DNA of 64,000 nt, taken from positions 1,116,001 to 1,180,000 of the forward strand of contig NZ_CP014766.1 in assembly GCF_001611675.1 (NCBI RefSeq), read 5' to 3'. The notes below the pieces were generated by a model. The model worked only from the letters and a program-made list of their open reading frames with translations. It was not told the DNA's origin and did no database searches. A program made the position numbers and the translations under genes. The DNA is from Pontibacter akesuensis. Its GTDB lineage: Bacteria; Bacteroidota; Bacteroidia; Cytophagales; Hymenobacteraceae. Positions within the stretch are counted from its first letter, which is position 1; every line of letters starts with the position of its first letter. This document shows, in pieces, positions 55,230 through 63,960 of this stretch.

Positions 55230-55796
55230 ATGAGAAAAGTAATTCTTCCGGCTTTTGCCATTGCTACACTTTTTCTTACCACCTCTTGCTACGAAGAGAT
55301 ATCTGGCTTTGGCACAACCACCGAGACCCAGGACTCAAATGACGATGAGGAGGTAAACCCGCTGCACATCCGTGGTTACGGTGACAGAGAACCAGGTACC
55401 GGCGGCCCGAGAGCCCCACAGCCTAACCAGTACTATGCGTTCAGCACCACCGGGCTGGAGTCTGCCACACGCCGCGAACTGGAAAACAGCGTGGCCATCG
55501 AAATGGTGAAAGTATACTATGACCCGGATATGCAGCTAAGCGACCTAGATAAAAGGTATAACAAGCCTGGCGCTACGCCAGCCCCTACCCCGGATGCAGC
55601 GGAGGCCGTGAGAGCATCAGAGCAGGCAGACGGTGCGGCACCAGCAGATGGCACGGGCAACGGCAACAACGGTAATGGCAACAATGGCAATTCTGGCAAC
55701 AACGGCAACGGTGATTCTGGCAACAGCACCACCGGCACGACCCAGACCAAGACCAAAGCAGGCAGCACCACAGGAGGCACTACTACGCAGCAGTAG
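55230..55796 (+). CDS. Lipoprotein with Gly/Asn-rich low-complexity tail
   Basis: A 188-residue protein with a lipobox (IATLFLTTSCYEE). The middle part (residues about 60-120) is ordinary sequence, RNSVAIEMVKVYYDPDMQLSD-like, while residues 130-188 are low complexity: GNGNNGNGNNGNSGNNGNGDSGN then Thr/Gly-rich. Such tails are probably disordered and surface-exposed. Function unknown. Confidence 0.7.
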   Translation: MRKVILPAFAIATLFLTTSCYEEISGFGTTTETQDSNDDEEVNPLHIRGYGDREPGTGGPRAPQPNQYYAFSTTGLESATRRELENSVAIEMVKVYYDPDMQLSDLDKRYNKPGATPAPTPDAAEAVRASEQADGAAPADGTGNGNNGNGNNGNSGNNGNGDSGNSTTGTTQTKTKAGSTTGGTTTQQ

Positions 55797-55815
55797 TTTG
55801 ATCTCCTTAAACTAG

Positions 55816-55850
55816 AGCGCTTGCAGCCTTGGTGGCTGCAGGCGCTTTAT
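55816..55850 (+). terminator. Terminator after the Gly/Asn-rich lipoprotein gene
   Basis: A 13-bp stem (55816-55828 with 55834-55846, one G-U pair) followed by a T-rich run. Confidence 0.85.
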
Positions 55851-56072
55851 CTTTTGTAAGGGTACCGCTGTGCCTGCTTCCTTGTTTTACATAGCCGCAA
55901 GTATATATTTGTAACCGCTGGCATACTTTTTGGCCAGGTTGGGCGTATTAAGGAAGGTGATGGGCAACAGTGGCTTTGGTCTGAAGTTATACTTACGCTC
56001 GCTTTCGAAACAAGCACTATTTTAGATCTTAATTCTAAGAAATCCCAAACCAGCAGCATCTGTACGTTTTTC

Positions 56073-56720
56073 ATGCACCGAACCCTACTCCTATACCTTC
56101 TCCCCCTGTTGCTGCTATGCTGCAGCCTGCCTGCATTGGGCCAGCGGAGCATACGGATTAGCGGAACGGTACTGGAGCAGGACCGCACCACGCCCATACC
56201 CGGTGCCACCATTATGAAGGTGAACACCAACATGGGCGTTGTGTCTGATGCCGAGGGAAAGTTCTTGATTGATGTGGCGCAGGAAGATACGCTGATGATC
56301 CGGGCACTGGGTTTTAAGCCTTTGCTATACCTGCCAAAGGCCCTGCCTGTGTCGGAACTGCGAGTGACCATTGTGCTGCGGGAAGACAGCGTGATGCTGG
56401 GCGAGGTAGAGGTAACCAGCCGTCCCTCGCAGGAAATGATAGACCGTGCCCTGCGCAACATGAAACGCGAAACCGCCAGCCAGACCGAGAACCCCAATTA
56501 CCTCCCGGGGTTTGAGCCACCACCACCGAAGGCGCCGCCTGCCCCCACCATCCTGAACCCCATTAACCTGATGTACGACATGTTCTCGAGCGAGGGCAAG
56601 CAAAAGCGCCAGTTACAGGAAGTCAAGGCACAGGAGGAGGCACTGCAGGAAGCGGAGCGCCGGCGGAAGGAACGGGAGGAATACAATAAGTACTTCAAGG
56701 ACAATACCGGATATCAATAA
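56073..56720 (+). CDS. Carboxypeptidase-like regulatory-domain protein (copy 1)
   Basis: A 215-residue exported protein. After the signal peptide (cleavage near ALGQR) comes a carboxypeptidase-like regulatory domain (IRISGTVLEQDRTTPIPGATIMKVNTNMGVVSDAEGKFLIDV, then LMIRALGFKPLLYLPKALPVSELRVTIVL). A Pro-rich linker (FEPPPPKAPPAPT) leads to a charged helix and the C-terminal EEYNKYFKDNTGYQ. It lacks a TonB receptor barrel. It is paralogous to the next gene. Confidence 0.85.
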   Translation: MHRTLLLYLLPLLLLCCSLPALGQRSIRISGTVLEQDRTTPIPGATIMKVNTNMGVVSDAEGKFLIDVAQEDTLMIRALGFKPLLYLPKALPVSELRVTIVLREDSVMLGEVEVTSRPSQEMIDRALRNMKRETASQTENPNYLPGFEPPPPKAPPAPTILNPINLMYDMFSSEGKQKRQLQEVKAQEEALQEAERRRKEREEYNKYFKDNTGYQ

Positions 56721-56760
56721 GCAAAATGCCCCTGGCTCTACAGCCCGGGGCATTTTGCTT
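56719..56760 (+). terminator. Terminator between the two regulatory-domain paralogues
   Basis: A long stem (about 56719-56736 with 56743-56760, one bulge in the GC part) that begins at the stop codon of copy 1 and includes a T-tract. Confidence 0.8.
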
Positions 56761-56859
56761 ATGCAACCATACCGTCGGGAAAAGACTCTTCTGATAGTAT
56801 AAGGTTTTACCCTGCTAACGCAGCGTTTGCCATGCTACCCTCAACCGAAAACAAACCCG

Positions 56860-57507
56860 ATGCCGCCACCCGCCAGTATTTATACTTCCCTGACCCTCCT
56901 GCTTCTGCTGTATGTATTTCCGGCGCGTGCGCAACGGGTACAGGTGCACGGCGTGGTACTCGGCTCTGACGGAAAGACACCTCTCCTGGGAGCGGGAATC
57001 ACAAACATCAATGCAAACACTGTCACCATTACGGATGCGGCAGGCCGTTTCAGCGTTCCGGCACAGCCGCTGGATTCGCTGCTGGTACGTGCAGTAGGCT
57101 TTAAACCGGTGCTATACCTGGTAGATGAACAGGCCGTGTCTGGTAAACCCCTCATACTTATACTTCAGGAAGACAGTGTGCTGCTGCAGGAGGTGCAGGT
57201 GCGGAGCATGCCCTCGGAGGAAGAGATGCGGCGGATTTTACACAGCAAGGCACCAGAAAAGCGGGCGCTGGTGCAGCGGCCGGGCTATAACCCCGCGCTG
57301 GAGCCGCCTCCCCCACCTGAAGAGTCCCTCCCGAACATGGTGCTGAACCCAGCCTCCTATTTCTCCAGGGAAGGAATGCAGCGCAGGCAGTTGAAGAAGC
57401 ACCTGGAGGCAGGGGCAGAAAAGCAAAGACAGGCCGAGGCGGAACGCATAAAGGCAGAGGAGGCGCGCTACAACAGCTTCTTTAAAGACAGCACCAGCAA
57501 CCAGTAA
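56860..57507 (+). CDS. Carboxypeptidase-like regulatory-domain protein (copy 2)
   Basis: A 215-residue paralogue of copy 1 in every part: signal peptide (SLTLLLLLYVFPARAQ), regulatory domain (VQVHGVVLGSDGKTPLLGAGITNINANTVTITDAAGRFSV, then LLVRAVGFKPVLYL), Pro-rich linker (LEPPPPPEES), charged helix and C-terminal ARYNSFFKDSTSNQ. ATG 56860 was chosen because the 11 residues from ATG 56827 precede the signal peptide and are not conserved. Tandem duplication is likely. Confidence 0.85.
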   Translation: MPPPASIYTSLTLLLLLYVFPARAQRVQVHGVVLGSDGKTPLLGAGITNINANTVTITDAAGRFSVPAQPLDSLLVRAVGFKPVLYLVDEQAVSGKPLILILQEDSVLLQEVQVRSMPSEEEMRRILHSKAPEKRALVQRPGYNPALEPPPPPEESLPNMVLNPASYFSREGMQRRQLKKHLEAGAEKQRQAEAERIKAEEARYNSFFKDSTSNQ

Positions 57508-57562
57508 GGCAGCCAAACAACGGTTGCCTGCGTAGGTTACATACATACTTAACACCTATGCT

Positions 57563-58462
57563 ATGAAAATCGGATACCCCTGCATCAACCAAACCCTCGA
57601 CTGCTCCTCCTCCCGCACCTTCCGGTTAGCCTCCTACTCTGAGGAGCGCCTGATCGAGACGGTGGAGCAGAACCTTGCCTGCCTGCGCCGCATCCTGGAG
57701 TACAACGTACAGCACGGGCTCTACTTCTTCCGCCTCTCCTCCGGCCTGGTTCCCTTTGCCTCGCATGAGGTGAACAAGTATAACTGGCAGGAACATTTCA
57801 AACTGACGTTCCGGAGGCTTGGAGCTTACATCAAGAACAACAACATGCGCATCTCCATGCACCCTGACCAGTTTGTGGTCCTCAACTCGCCCAACGAGAC
57901 AACGGTGCGCAACAGCATTGCTGAGCTGGTGTACCAGGGAAGCGTATTGGATTTGATGGAGCTGGATGCCACGGCTAAGCTGCAGATTCACGGGGGCGGG
58001 GCCTACGGCGACAAACCTTCGGCCATGCAGCGCTTTGCCGAAGTATACCATACCATGCTACCCGATGCAGTAAAGGCGCGCCTCTGCGTGGAGAATGACG
58101 ACCGCACGTACACCCTGCAGGACTGCCTGGAGCTAAATGAACTAACAGGGGTGCCCGTTATTTTTGATAACTTCCACCACGAGTGCGTGAACAACGGTGA
58201 GCCGATGCGCGAGGCAGTGGAGATGGCTGCCGCTACCTGGCAACCGGAGCGGGACGGCATTCTGATGATGGACTACAGCTCTCAGGCGCAAGGCGAGCGC
58301 AGGGGCAAGCACACGCAAAGTATAGAGGAGCAGCTGTTTCACGACTTCCTGGCCGAGACTGAAGGCCTGAACATGGACATCATGCTGGAGATAAAGGACA
58401 AGGAAGAAAGCGCCATAAAAGCGCTGGAGGTGGCCAGGGAGATGGGCCGGCTAGAAGTATGA
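57563..58462 (+). CDS. uvsE: UV damage endonuclease UvsE/UvdE
   Basis: A 299-residue TIM-barrel endonuclease cutting 5' to UV photoproducts. Family motifs are IGYPCINQTLDCSSSRTFRL at the start, LRRILEYNVQHGLYFFRLSSGLVPFASHEVN, SMHPDQFVVLNSPNE, IHGGGAYGDK, LCVENDDRTYTLQD and FDNFHHE, which supply the three-metal site. Its 3' end overlaps the convergent DUF4112 gene by 12 bp. Confidence 0.95.
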   Translation: MKIGYPCINQTLDCSSSRTFRLASYSEERLIETVEQNLACLRRILEYNVQHGLYFFRLSSGLVPFASHEVNKYNWQEHFKLTFRRLGAYIKNNNMRISMHPDQFVVLNSPNETTVRNSIAELVYQGSVLDLMELDATAKLQIHGGGAYGDKPSAMQRFAEVYHTMLPDAVKARLCVENDDRTYTLQDCLELNELTGVPVIFDNFHHECVNNGEPMREAVEMAAATWQPERDGILMMDYSSQAQGERRGKHTQSIEEQLFHDFLAETEGLNMDIMLEIKDKEESAIKALEVAREMGRLEV

Positions 58463-58948
58463 CGCCAGCCAGGAATACACCCACTCGGCCAGTTCCCACA
58501 GCGCCCAGAGCAGCAAACCCAACAAAACCACCAAACCGATGATAGCGCCGATAATGATGTTCTTGCCGCTGCCCCGGTATTTGCCCTCTTCGTAATAGGC
58601 GCGCAGCAGCCGCACGTTGCGTTGGTTTGCCTTAAAGGCGAAGTCGAAGATGTTGCCCACCAGCGGAATGCTCCCGATCAGGGCATCAAGGCCAATATTT
58701 ACCAGCATAAGCGCTACCAGCTTGCCACTGGCACCATGGCGGGCCATCGTCAGCACCAGCACCGCCGACATGCCGAAAGAGGCCAGATCGCCGGCTACCG
58801 GAACGAAGCCCAGCAGCGGGTCCAGGCCAAAGCGGAAGTTGGTGCCCGGAAGCTTGAACTGGTTGTCCATCAGGTGCACCATGTAGTCCACCCATTTCAG
58901 GTTTTCCGAGCGAGGGGTGCGCGTGTAGCGTGTGTTATCTGTTGCCAT
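58451..58948 (-). CDS. DUF4112 membrane protein
   Basis: A 165-residue protein with the DUF4112 pattern (WVDYMVHLMDNQFKLPGTNFRFGLDPLLGFVPVAGDLASFGMSAVLVLTMARHGAS, then IGLDALIGSIPLVGNIFDFAFKANQRNVRLL). There are at least two membrane segments plus a C-terminal one (IIIGAIIGLVVLLGLLLWALW). The function is unknown. Convergent with uvsE. Confidence 0.9.
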   Translation of the reverse strand: MATDNTRYTRTPRSENLKWVDYMVHLMDNQFKLPGTNFRFGLDPLLGFVPVAGDLASFGMSAVLVLTMARHGASGKLVALMLVNIGLDALIGSIPLVGNIFDFAFKANQRNVRLLRAYYEEGKYRGSGKNIIIGAIIGLVVLLGLLLWALWELAEWVYSWLASYF

Positions 58949-58983
58949 AGCCGCTTATACGCTGACAGCAGGCAAAAGTATAT

Positions 58984-59229
58984 TTAGCGTACGCTTTGGC
59001 TGCGCAGCAACGAGCGGCGGTGCGACTGGGCTTGTCTTTTCTTTTTGGCTGCCACCTTTACATAGCGCACATTCGGCCTGTCATTTTTGCTGAATATCTT
59101 CCCGATCACATTGTTGGAAAGTATCGACAGGCTCTTTGCCGGTCCTTTTGCAACAGCCGCCTTTGCTGAAGCCTCAGCTGAAAAAGAAATCACACAGGCT
59201 AATAAGGCGATCAAAATTCCTCTCATCAT
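58984..59229 (-). CDS. Small exported basic protein, 81 aa
   Basis: A signal peptide (MMRGILIALLACVISFSAEASA) is followed by about 58 basic residues (KFSKNDRPNVRYVKVAAKKKRQAQSHRRSLLRSQSVR at the end), with no Cys or Trp. Not recognised. A DNA- or polyanion-binding envelope protein is possible, but this is speculation. Confidence 0.55.
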   Translation of the reverse strand: MMRGILIALLACVISFSAEASAKAAVAKGPAKSLSILSNNVIGKIFSKNDRPNVRYVKVAAKKKRQAQSHRRSLLRSQSVR

Positions 59230-59325
59230 GATACTAGCAATTTTATATATTAATATTCATATCAAAGGTAAAATCTATATATTGTAATTACAATGTTTAG
59301 TTAAAATATTTATTGAATAAAATCA

Positions 59326-59369
59326 AAAATGGCTGCAGCATACTTCTAAAGGTATACTGCAGCCATTTT
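59326..59369 (-). terminator. Terminator after the Lys-rich lipoprotein gene
   Basis: A stem of about 17 bp (59326-59343 with 59352-59369, a mismatch near the loop) between the two small leftward genes, with A/T-rich flanks. Confidence 0.8.
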
Positions 59370-59390
59370 AAATGCTTTTTACAGCTAAGC

Positions 59391-59672
59391 TTAGCCTTTG
59401 CCTGTCTTCTTCTTTGGAGCCGCCTTTTTGGGGGCTGCCTTCGCGGCTTTGCCTTTCTGCTTGGTATGACCCGGGTTAGTGGTTAGCGGGTGATGCGGGT
59501 TGTTTGGATTTTTATACCACCCTTTGTGCAGTCCGTTGTCGCTGCTCTTTTTTGCATCCTTAACTATTATCACCTTGCCCACACTTGTCGGTTTTTTCCT
59601 GGAAACAGTGCAGGAAGACACCAGCGTGAGTGCCATCACTACCAGCACCAGGTTCTTGAGTTTACGCATCAT
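59391..59672 (-). CDS. Small Lys/Ala-rich lipoprotein, 93 aa
   Basis: A lipobox (VVMALTLVSSC) is followed by a short polar segment with HKGWYKNPNNPHHPLTTNPGH and a histone H1-like tail KGKAAKAAPKKAAPKKKTGKG. The tail resembles the Lys/Ala/Pro-rich C-termini of eukaryotic-type DNA-binding proteins, but the lipobox places it in the envelope. Function unknown. The next codon of the frame (59669) is an equally possible ATG. Confidence 0.6.
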   Translation of the reverse strand: MMRKLKNLVLVVMALTLVSSCTVSRKKPTSVGKVIIVKDAKKSSDNGLHKGWYKNPNNPHHPLTTNPGHTKQKGKAAKAAPKKAAPKKKTGKG

Positions 59673-59925
59673 AAAGAAGGTTTAGAATTTAGGCTGCAAA
59701 GAAACACATTCGGCACGAAGGAAGCACCAGCCGGTGAAAAAAAATGGAGCGTCACCCAGGAATTTGCACTGCCATAACACAGCATGGGTCGGTACACGTG
59801 CAGCTGCAGCATACTGAACCCTGTGTGTTTCGCGTTATTTAGAACAGCGGATAGCAGCACGCGGCGCAGCTTCGTATAAGGCTATACCGGCACATGGCTG
59901 CTTTTTACCCTTTTGCACCTTCCCC

Positions 59926-60177
59926 ATGAACCTTAACCAGTTTAACCGACAGCCTTTGGAGCAGCGCACGGACCTCATCCTGCGGCATGGAACTTACCTG
60001 GCCGTGCGGTACAGGTCGCAGTACGTAATCCGCCTCTACCATTTCAACTCCTTTTTTGCCGAGGTTTGGTTTGAGCCCAGGAGAGACCGGTTTGTGCTTG
60101 CCCGCAGCCTCTGCAACCACACAGGCCTGCACCCCTACCTTGACCAGGTAAACATTTCTGACATTCTGCAACAGTAA
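59926..60177 (+). CDS. Conserved hypothetical protein, 83 aa
   Basis: A soluble, aromatic- and Arg-rich protein (LILRHGTYLAVRYRSQYVIRLYHFNSFFAEVWFEPRRDRFVL). It appears as a small stand-alone gene of the kind found in related Bacteroidota; I cannot give a function. It starts at the first ATG after a noncoding region of about 250 nt. Confidence 0.6.
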   Translation: MNLNQFNRQPLEQRTDLILRHGTYLAVRYRSQYVIRLYHFNSFFAEVWFEPRRDRFVLARSLCNHTGLHPYLDQVNISDILQQ

Positions 60178-60368
60178 GAGCACCTGCTGGTAAGTTGCCC
60201 AGGCCTTACCAAATGCTAACCCGAAATAGTGTTTTGTTGGCTTGGATATACTTACCGCTTAAGTCTAGGTTTACCCAATGGGTGCCATTCCTCCGGAGTA
60301 CACCAAAGCAAAAGGCTTCATCCAGATTAACTGAACAAAGCCTCTCTTATTACGAATGTCATTTATGA

Positions 60369-60911
60369 TCAGGCCGCCTCGCCTTTATACTTTGATTTAA
60401 TGAGGTCGAGCATCTTGGTGAAGTGCGCCTGGTCCGGGTCGTGCAGAAACTGGCGCCAGAGCCCCTCCACCATCAGCATGATTACTTCAGACTCCAATTC
60501 AGGTTCTTTATAGCCCAATTTCTTAAAGGCCTCCACCAGCTTCTGCATCACCGAGTGCGAAAAGCGGATGTGGTGCTTCTGCGATATCTCCTCGTCTACC
60601 AACCTGAATTGCATGCGCCAGAAGTTCCGCTCGTCCTCCACCAGCTTCTGCGGCATGTCGAGAATGTTGCAGATCAGTTTGGCAGGATCGTCCTCCACCA
60701 CCAACCCTTTGCTCTTGTCGGTAATGCGCCTGTAACCTGCCTTCACCACAGCCTCCAAAAGATTCTCCTTGTTTTGATAATGCTTAAAGATAAGCCCTTC
60801 TGACACACCGGCCTCTCTGGCGATAAGGCTGGTAGGGGTGGCATCGTATCCTTTATCGGCAAACAGGCTTAGGGCTGTGTCCAGTATAACCTCTTTTTTT
60901 GTCTTGACCAT
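60369..60911 (-). CDS. TetR/AcrR family regulator
   Basis: A 180-residue repressor-type protein started at ATG 60911 (MVKTKKEVILDTALSLFADKGYDATPTSLIAREAGVSEGLIFKHYQNKENLLEAVV), the canonical TetR HTH. The upstream 29 codons (to 60998) are not family-like. The C-terminal ligand domain (residues about 60-180) has no recognisable ligand class. It is not adjacent to an obvious efflux gene, so its target is unknown. Confidence 0.9.
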   Translation of the reverse strand: MVKTKKEVILDTALSLFADKGYDATPTSLIAREAGVSEGLIFKHYQNKENLLEAVVKAGYRRITDKSKGLVVEDDPAKLICNILDMPQKLVEDERNFWRMQFRLVDEEISQKHHIRFSHSVMQKLVEAFKKLGYKEPELESEVIMLMVEGLWRQFLHDPDQAHFTKMLDLIKSKYKGEAA

Positions 60912-61161
60912 ACTACTAATTACACTAAAGTGACTACCATTTGTCGGGAACATGCTTGCGTTGCAGGAAACGGCCGGCAGCCACTGTTTCGAAGGCAAGC
61001 CACAAATATACGCCTTAGTTAAACAATTTGAAAAAACGCAGTATTAAATTAATGTTTCTACATGTTATGTGCCTTTCGGCAGAACAAATGGCAACAGCAC
61101 CTACTATAACGAAAATAAAAAAGAACATTAAATGAGGCCTTTACCTAAGGCATAATTAACC

Positions 61162-61977
61162 TTATACGCCGCTGTAGGCACTAAAGCCGCCATCCACCAA
61201 TAGGGTTTCGCCGGTTACAAACCGGGAGGCGTCGCTAAGCAGGTAAATCAGTGTGCCTGTAAGCTCTTCGGGATTACCCAGGCGCTGAAAGGGCGTGTTC
61301 TGGACAAACTTCTGCGCCCTATCCGTATAACTTCCTTCTTCGTTCAGGAGCAGGCTTCTGTTTTGCTCAGTCAGGAATACACCCGGTGCCAGCGAATTGA
61401 CCCGAATGCCATCGCCATACCGTTGGCCCAACTCCACCGCCATCCACTTTGTATAGGCATCTATGGCTGTTTTGGCCAGCGTGTAGCCCAGCACGCGGGT
61501 AAGCGGGCGCTGGGCCGCAATGGAGGAGACATTCACGATGGAGCCTTTGCCTTTTTCGGCCATCACCCTGCCAAACACCTGCGTGGGAATAACCGTGCCG
61601 AACAGGTTCAGGTCCACGGCTCGGCGGCTGTCCTCTATTTTGGCATCGAAGATGTTGTGATCCGGCCCGATGGTGGCACCCGGAATGTTGCCTCCAGCCG
61701 CATTCACTAGCCCGTCGATAGTACCCCACTGCTGCAGTATTTCCGCTTTTGCGGCATGCATGGCCGCCTCGTCCAGCACATCGCCAAGTATGGCCATCGC
61801 CTCGCCGCCCGCTGCCTGAATGGCTGCAACGCGTTTTTCTGCCCGCTCCTTGTTACGGCCCAAGACAGCCACCCTGGCACCGGCGCCTGCGGCTGCAAGC
61901 GAGAAGGCTTCCCCCAGTACGCCGGTGGCTCCCGTGATCACAACTACTTTTCCTTCTAATGAGAATTGTTTTAACAT
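61162..61977 (-). CDS. SDR oxidoreductase, fructuronate reductase/D-mannonate oxidoreductase-like
   Basis: A 271-residue classical SDR: TGATGVLGEAF nucleotide motif, NAAGG, catalytic Ser in VNVSSIAAQ and Y-x-x-x-K in GYTLAKTAID. The VNAAGGNIPGATIGPDHNIFD stretch is characteristic of SDR-type D-mannonate oxidoreductases, which reduce fructuronate to mannonate in place of UxuB. The divergent uxaA gene supports a hexuronate role. The enzyme probably acts in the cytoplasm with NAD(P)H. Confidence 0.8.
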   Translation of the reverse strand: MLKQFSLEGKVVVITGATGVLGEAFSLAAAGAGARVAVLGRNKERAEKRVAAIQAAGGEAMAILGDVLDEAAMHAAKAEILQQWGTIDGLVNAAGGNIPGATIGPDHNIFDAKIEDSRRAVDLNLFGTVIPTQVFGRVMAEKGKGSIVNVSSIAAQRPLTRVLGYTLAKTAIDAYTKWMAVELGQRYGDGIRVNSLAPGVFLTEQNRSLLLNEEGSYTDRAQKFVQNTPFQRLGNPEELTGTLIYLLSDASRFVTGETLLVDGGFSAYSGV

Positions 61978-62153
61978 GCTATTTGTTGCTTTATGTAGAG
62001 TGCCTTTGTTCCCGTTGGCGCTTGTTGTACCGTTACAAAGAGGATTTATTCTTGTTAAGCTGGCAGCTATCAGGTGCGCAAAAGTGAGCGGTCACCCAAT
62101 AATTTTAGCCTTATAATTTCTATTTCTCTAATTTATTTATATTATTTGCATAA

Positions 62154-62169
62154 GCGCAATCGATTGCGC
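62154..62169. promoter_or_regulatory. LacI-type operator palindrome between SDR and uxaA
   Basis: GCGCAATCGATTGCGC is a perfect 16-bp palindrome with a CG centre, the form bound by LacI-family regulators. It lies 19 nt before the uxaA ATG, just after an AT-rich -7-like stretch ending TATTTGC, so a repressor there would block initiation. No LacI-family gene is in the window. Confidence 0.7.
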
Positions 62170-62187
62170 AATTAATAAAAGAAAAGC

Positions 62188-63834
62188 ATGTCACACAAGA
62201 TACTAAAAGTGCACCCGAACGATAATGTTTTGGTTGCGCTGACAGATTTACCCGCCGGAGAACCCATTACGTACGACAGCATTTCCCTTTCGCTAGTAGA
62301 GGCTGTGCCAGCCAAGCACAAGTTCACGCAGCAGGACATGGCGCCCGGAGAGGAGATCATCATGTATGGCACCCTGGTTGGCAAGGCGGTATTGCCTATC
62401 CCGGCCGGCACCAGAATCTCAACAGAAAACGTAAAGCACCAGGCTAATACCTTCAGCGGCAAAAACAAGTCATTTGAGTGGCAGGCGCCTGATGTATCCC
62501 GGTGGGAAGGCAAAACCTTTATGGGCTTTCACCGCGAAGACGGACAGGTAGGCACATCCAACACGTGGCTCGTGATCCCGTTGGTGTTCTGCGAGAACCG
62601 CAACGTTAACATTATCAAGCAGGCTTTTCTGGAGGAACTTGGCTTTGGACGCCAGGACCTGTACAAATCTTATGTGCAGCAGATGGTGGAGCTGTACCAG
62701 GCCGGAAACGTGGACGCCATTGCACAACTGCCGCTACAGGGCCAAATGAGCAACGGGCACCGACGCATATTTGAAAACATCGACGGCATCAAATTTCTGA
62801 CCCACGAGGGCGGTTGCGGCGGTATCCGCCAGGATTCTGACGCACTTTGTGCCCTGCTGGCTGGTTACATCCACAACCCGAATGTGGCCGGCGCGACAGT
62901 GCTTAGCCTGGGTTGCCAGAACGCGCAGGTAGGCATCCTGGAGGAAAAACTTCGTGCCCTGAACCCGAACTTCTCCAAGCCGCTGATCGTGCTGGAGCAG
63001 CAGCAGGAAGGTACCGAGCAGGAACTGTTAACCCAAGCTATCAGAAGAACTTTCCTTGGCCTGATTGAGGCTGATAAAATAACACGCCAGCCGGCGCCGC
63101 TTAGCAAACTGGTGATTGGCCTGGAGTGCGGCGGATCTGACGGTTTCTCCGGCATTTCGGCAAACCCAGCCGTAGGCCAGGTATCCGATTTGATCGTGGC
63201 ACTGGGCGGAAAGTCTATGTTATCAGAATTCCCTGAGTTGTGCGGTGTGGAGCAGGAAATCATCAACCGCTGTGTGGATGACAAAACAGCCGATCGCTTT
63301 GTGCACCTGATGCGCGCTTACGCGCATGCGGCAGAGGCCGTAGGTTCTGGTTTCGATATGAACCCAAGCCCGGGCAACATCAAGGACGGTTTGATCACAG
63401 ACGCTATTAAATCGGCGGGTGCTGCCAAGAAAGGCGGTACTTCTCCGGTGGTGGATGTGCTGGACTACACTGAATATGCGACGAAGCCAGGCCTGAACCT
63501 GCTTTGCACGCCTGGCAACGATGTGGAAAGTACCACAGCGATGGCCGGCTCCGGTGCCAACGTTATACTCTTCACAACTGGTTTGGGCACGCCAACAGGC
63601 AACCCGGTAACGCCGGTTGTCAAAGTATCCTCCAACTCCAAACTGGCGGAGCGCATGCCAGACATCATCGACGTTGACACAGGCCCCGTGATTGCAGGCG
63701 AGAAAACCATTGAGGAGATGGGCGCGGAGATGCTAGACTATATTATAGAGGTTGCCAGCGGTAACATCAAAACAAAAGCACAGCAACTTGACCAGGATGA
63801 CTTCATTCCCTGGAAACGCGGTATTTCACTTTAA
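62188..63834 (+). CDS. uxaA: Altronate dehydratase
   Basis: A 548-residue UxaA-type enzyme converting D-altronate to 2-keto-3-deoxygluconate in galacturonate catabolism. The N-terminal SAF-like domain (HPNDNVLVALTDLPAGEPI, residues 5-110) precedes the catalytic part with GFHREDGQVGTSNTWLVIPLVFCENRN, LTHEGGCGGIRQDSD and LGLECGGSDGFSGISANPAVG. Length is normal for the fused altronate dehydratase. It is divergent from the SDR gene and preceded by the LacI-type palindrome. Confidence 0.92.
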   Translation: MSHKILKVHPNDNVLVALTDLPAGEPITYDSISLSLVEAVPAKHKFTQQDMAPGEEIIMYGTLVGKAVLPIPAGTRISTENVKHQANTFSGKNKSFEWQAPDVSRWEGKTFMGFHREDGQVGTSNTWLVIPLVFCENRNVNIIKQAFLEELGFGRQDLYKSYVQQMVELYQAGNVDAIAQLPLQGQMSNGHRRIFENIDGIKFLTHEGGCGGIRQDSDALCALLAGYIHNPNVAGATVLSLGCQNAQVGILEEKLRALNPNFSKPLIVLEQQQEGTEQELLTQAIRRTFLGLIEADKITRQPAPLSKLVIGLECGGSDGFSGISANPAVGQVSDLIVALGGKSMLSEFPELCGVEQEIINRCVDDKTADRFVHLMRAYAHAAEAVGSGFDMNPSPGNIKDGLITDAIKSAGAAKKGGTSPVVDVLDYTEYATKPGLNLLCTPGNDVESTTAMAGSGANVILFTTGLGTPTGNPVTPVVKVSSNSKLAERMPDIIDVDTGPVIAGEKTIEEMGAEMLDYIIEVASGNIKTKAQQLDQDDFIPWKRGISL

Positions 63835-63856
63835 ATATTTGATTAGGTTGATTTGC

Positions 63857-63889
63857 AAAAAGGCCCTCTTATTTTATGAGGGCCTTTTT
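63857..63889. terminator. Bidirectional terminator after uxaA
   Basis: A 12-bp stem (63857-63868 with 63878-63889) with A and T tracts, between uxaA and the convergent partial gene. Confidence 0.85.
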
Positions 63890-63960
63890 ATTTTTATGTC
63901 TGTTCTGACTCCCAATAAGAATTGCCTCCCTACTTTGGTTAGGAGCAGATTTAATACCTG

